A stretch of 64,000 bases of DNA from Rotaria socialis (Eukaryota > Rotifera > Eurotatoria > Philodinida > Philodinidae), in NCBI GenBank assembly GCA_905331475.1, contig CAJNYU010004504.1, positions 1-64,000 on the forward strand. The letters are read 5' to 3'. Of the stretch, positions 61,450-64,000 are shown one piece after another. The position numbers and the translations under genes were made by a program. A model generated the notes under the pieces. The model searched no databases, was not told the DNA's origin, and saw only the letters and a list, made by a program, of their open reading frames with translations. Every line of letters starts with the position of its first letter. Within the stretch, counting starts at the first letter, position 1.

Positions 61450-64000
61450 TCAATGCTTTTGATATTGTTCATCAGATAAAAACGATCGTGATTTTGATAT
61501 CGATGAAGGTGAATAATCGCTTAGACATTTCATATGACAAAGATTTTTATCCAATTTGTTTTTCTTTTTCTTTTCTTTATGACCAGTACTTAATGACGAT
61601 GATAAAACAGGTGATTGTTCATCAGTAGAAGTTGGTTGAGATAAAGAAAGAAAAGATTGAGATAATTCTTCACTACGTTGTTTCTTTTTCATTGGTTGTT
61701 CAAGTTCAGAGGAATCATTATTTTGATTATATGAATTCGAATTAGATGTGAGTTCATTTAGTTTTGGAGACATTTTCGTATTTGATTTGATTGATGACGT
61801 ACTTGAATGTGCACTCGATAATGATAATAGAGAACTATTAATACTACTTATTGATGCTGGAGAATTCGGTGTTGAAGTCGATGATTTATTCATAAGTTCC
61901 GAAGGATTCAATAATAATGGATGATTATTCCCTGGATTTATCTAAATCATGAATGGTAATGGAAATTTAATACCATGAGAAACAGTAAGAATATTTTTTT
62001 CCCTTCGTTTTCATAGATGCCAGTATGGCCTATTTAAACGTACTTCTGCTTTATTAGAAACATTTGCATTAAAATATTTTTCATTTTTTCCGCCTTAAAA
62101 GGAAAATTCTGAAACAACCACCTACTACTGATATATCTGTTTCTCAACTTTTTCGTGTGATCATTCTTTCTAAACTCTTTTCGTATATTATTAATTTCTA
62201 ATCTCTCTCGTTTTCATGAAAGAATGTAAAAATAAGTAAAAACTATGACCGGTGTCAACTGTACTGTAAAAAAGAAGTGACAACCTCTGTGAACGTGTAT
62301 CTTTATTCTTTATTTTTCACAAGTTTTTTATTTTTATATTAGTGTTCTACAATCATGCACGTTGTCCTTTGTAAACTCTAGGGGAACAATAAAAATTATA
62401 TATTGAAAAAAAAGAAAAAGTAAGAATATATATTACCTGATTTGATTGACAAATAAGTTTAGGAATTTGTTGTATGATTGGTTCTTGTTTTTCAGCGAAC
62501 AAATTGCCATTACCATTAGTAGTCGATGCACCGTTGGATGAATCAGTCTTAGATTTTGTATGTCCATTTAGTCCATCTACTAGACAATATTTTATAACAA
62601 TTAAAATGAGATCAAATCCATTCATTTGTAATATCTTCTCGGATATGTCAGCAGGGTTTCTATAAACTCTGATGATGTACAATCAAATGGTTTTCGAATG
62701 AAAATTAGATATAAATTAGCAATAGACTTTTTAATTCTTTTGTCATAGATTATCATCAGCTCATAGATAACGATAAGAAACTTAAAATTAAACTTATATC
62801 TATGAATCTGATAAGAAATTCGAATCGAATTGATATTCATCACGTCCTCCGCTTGTTTCTTTTTTTTTGTATTAACTTAATTTCCAAAAATAGTACAGGT
62901 GTATCTTTGAACATCGAAAATCAGCCAGATCGAGAAGATACTTATACTGTAAAACTTTTATAGTTACAAAAATTCATTCCAATAAGTCGAATTCATAAAA
63001 ATATTTATATAATCATTACAGTAAGTTGTTTAAAAACCTTTTTCACATACTTTGTCGAGGAAGATTTTGAACATGTATTTGACGTGGAGTAAAAAGCTTT
63101 GAATGCGCTGTGATCGTATTGAATTGTTTCTCATTGTTATTCAATTTTCCATTTGGGTAGACATTTTTACTTGTTATTGTTGTTGCTGTTGTTATTCCAT
63201 TTGTTAAACTAGTCGTTAATGATGGTTCCGTTTCTTTAATATAACATAAAATGTAAGCTCCATATTGCGTTAAAACTTGATTTAAATCACATTGTGTCAT
63301 TGTTGTATCATCTGCTTTATACCATCGGTTATTTGGTGAGCGTACATATGAATAATAATGTCCTGAATGCATTGATAATCCAACATGAACTAAAACCGCG
63401 TATAAACGATAATTTAATGATGGATCATTTGCATTTTCTTCACTCATGTATGATTTAACATTTAAATATTCTGGATAACGAACAAGATGTGATAATTTAT
63501 GTGAATTTTTTCCAAATTCAAAGCGTTTTAAATTAATTAATAAAATTTTTGATGCTTTATGTAATGTGTAACGTTTCACAGCTGGTACTAACTGTTTACA
63601 TTTCGTACAACGATATAGATTTTCACCTGATAATGTTTCGCGACAAACAAATTGCTGTAATGATTGTCTTAAATCCGAATGATTGCGTACACCAACAATC
63701 CATGTATATTGAACTTCAAATGTATCCGATGTATGACGACAACGTGAACATATCACACGTGAACGTAAGACAATACCAAATAGATCGTGAAGAAATGTTT
63801 GTGAATGACACAATTGTTCATATGATGTACCTGATGATGGACGTAAGCGTTCAGGTGGCTGAGATGAACGTAGACATGCTTCAATAATTTTATCAATTAA
63901 ACAAATTAAAAATTCACTAGCATCTTCTTGGCGACCGAATCGAAAGGTTTTTGATATATCTTTTATACGTCGTACAAGATTATTTGGATTTGCAGGACCT
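61450..64000 (-). CDS. Ubiquitin carboxyl-terminal hydrolase, USP36/USP42-like, 5' part outside window
   Basis: Minus-strand exons in phase: 64000-63051 (continues beyond the window), 62579-62437, 61941-61450. The first holds the USP fold after the Cys box: FRFGRQEDASEFLICLIDKI, the zinc-binding pairs CSRC and CTKC, INLKRFEFGKNSHKL, the His box HSGHYYSYV and RWYKADD. The order and the motifs VPA-KR-T-H and V-YPEYL follow USP36/USP42. The nucleophile Cys box is not visible. The two short exons form a Ser/Thr-rich tail with basic clusters (PMKKKQR, HKEKKKKNK) that may direct it to the nucleus or nucleolus, as known for USP36. Substrates such as histone H2B or nucleolar proteins are only inferred from the family. 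Introns are 471 and 495 bases. Confidence 0.9.

Noticed and set aside
1-64000. CRISPR arrays, operons, bacterial promoters, rRNA
   Set aside because: The window is clearly eukaryotic with spliced genes; no regular direct-repeat/spacer array and no rRNA-like sequence was seen.

Overview
This is an AT-rich eukaryotic window from a small invertebrate-like genome. It holds spliced protein genes with mostly very short GT-AG introns (about 41-76 bases, with a minority of 350-2130), AATAAA signals close behind the stops, and animal-type families: mitofusin, a GPR158-like receptor, a MARVEL protein and a USP36/42-type deubiquitinase. Best guess is a bdelloid rotifer. The reasons are a membrane-anchored NHL protein with a Thr-rich linker, the intron sizes, and interspersed GGGTGTGGGTG motifs that match the TGTGGG telomere repeat known from bdelloids. 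No search was possible, so the taxon is an inference.

Layout. 0.3-2.1 kb: an NHL-repeat membrane protein gene on the minus strand whose 3' end looks decayed. 3-15 kb: a repeat-rich, gene-poor stretch. It contains an 88-nt-arm hairpin, a 64-bp palindrome, four small elements edged by telomere-like GGGTGTGGGTG, a hAT-like non-autonomous element with an 8-bp target duplication, a transposase-like relic, and segments in which one short GC-rich word is reused many times. In its middle (8.4-8.9 kb) is a two-exon neuropeptide precursor with two FPRI-Gly amidation cassettes. 15.5-20.7 kb: mitofusin, 11 exons. 23.7-27.3 kb: a Sec23/Sec24-like zinc-finger plus vWA protein with an intact MIDAS, 11 exons. 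32.8-36.9 kb: a GPR158/GPR179 (metabotropic glycine receptor)-like class C GPCR, 10 exons. 37.7-40.9 kb: an unrecognised coiled-coil protein, 14 exons. 41-54.5 kb: about 13.6 kb without a supportable gene, with many microsatellites and one MITE-like element. 54.5-55.2 kb: a four-TM MARVEL protein. 56.8-57.7 kb: a soluble NHL beta-propeller with one in-frame 60-bp intron. 59.7-60.3 kb: a TIR element carrying a broken FLYWCH zinc-finger domain. 61.4-64 kb: the 3' part of a USP36/42-like deubiquitinase on the minus strand, cut by the window edge.

The genes do not form a pathway. They serve mitochondrial fusion, COPII-like or vWA functions, neuropeptide and receptor signalling, membrane trafficking and ubiquitin removal, as expected of an ordinary animal chromosome arm. 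Exon boundaries were set by hand from GT-AG sites and reading-phase continuity. Frame is preserved across every junction listed.
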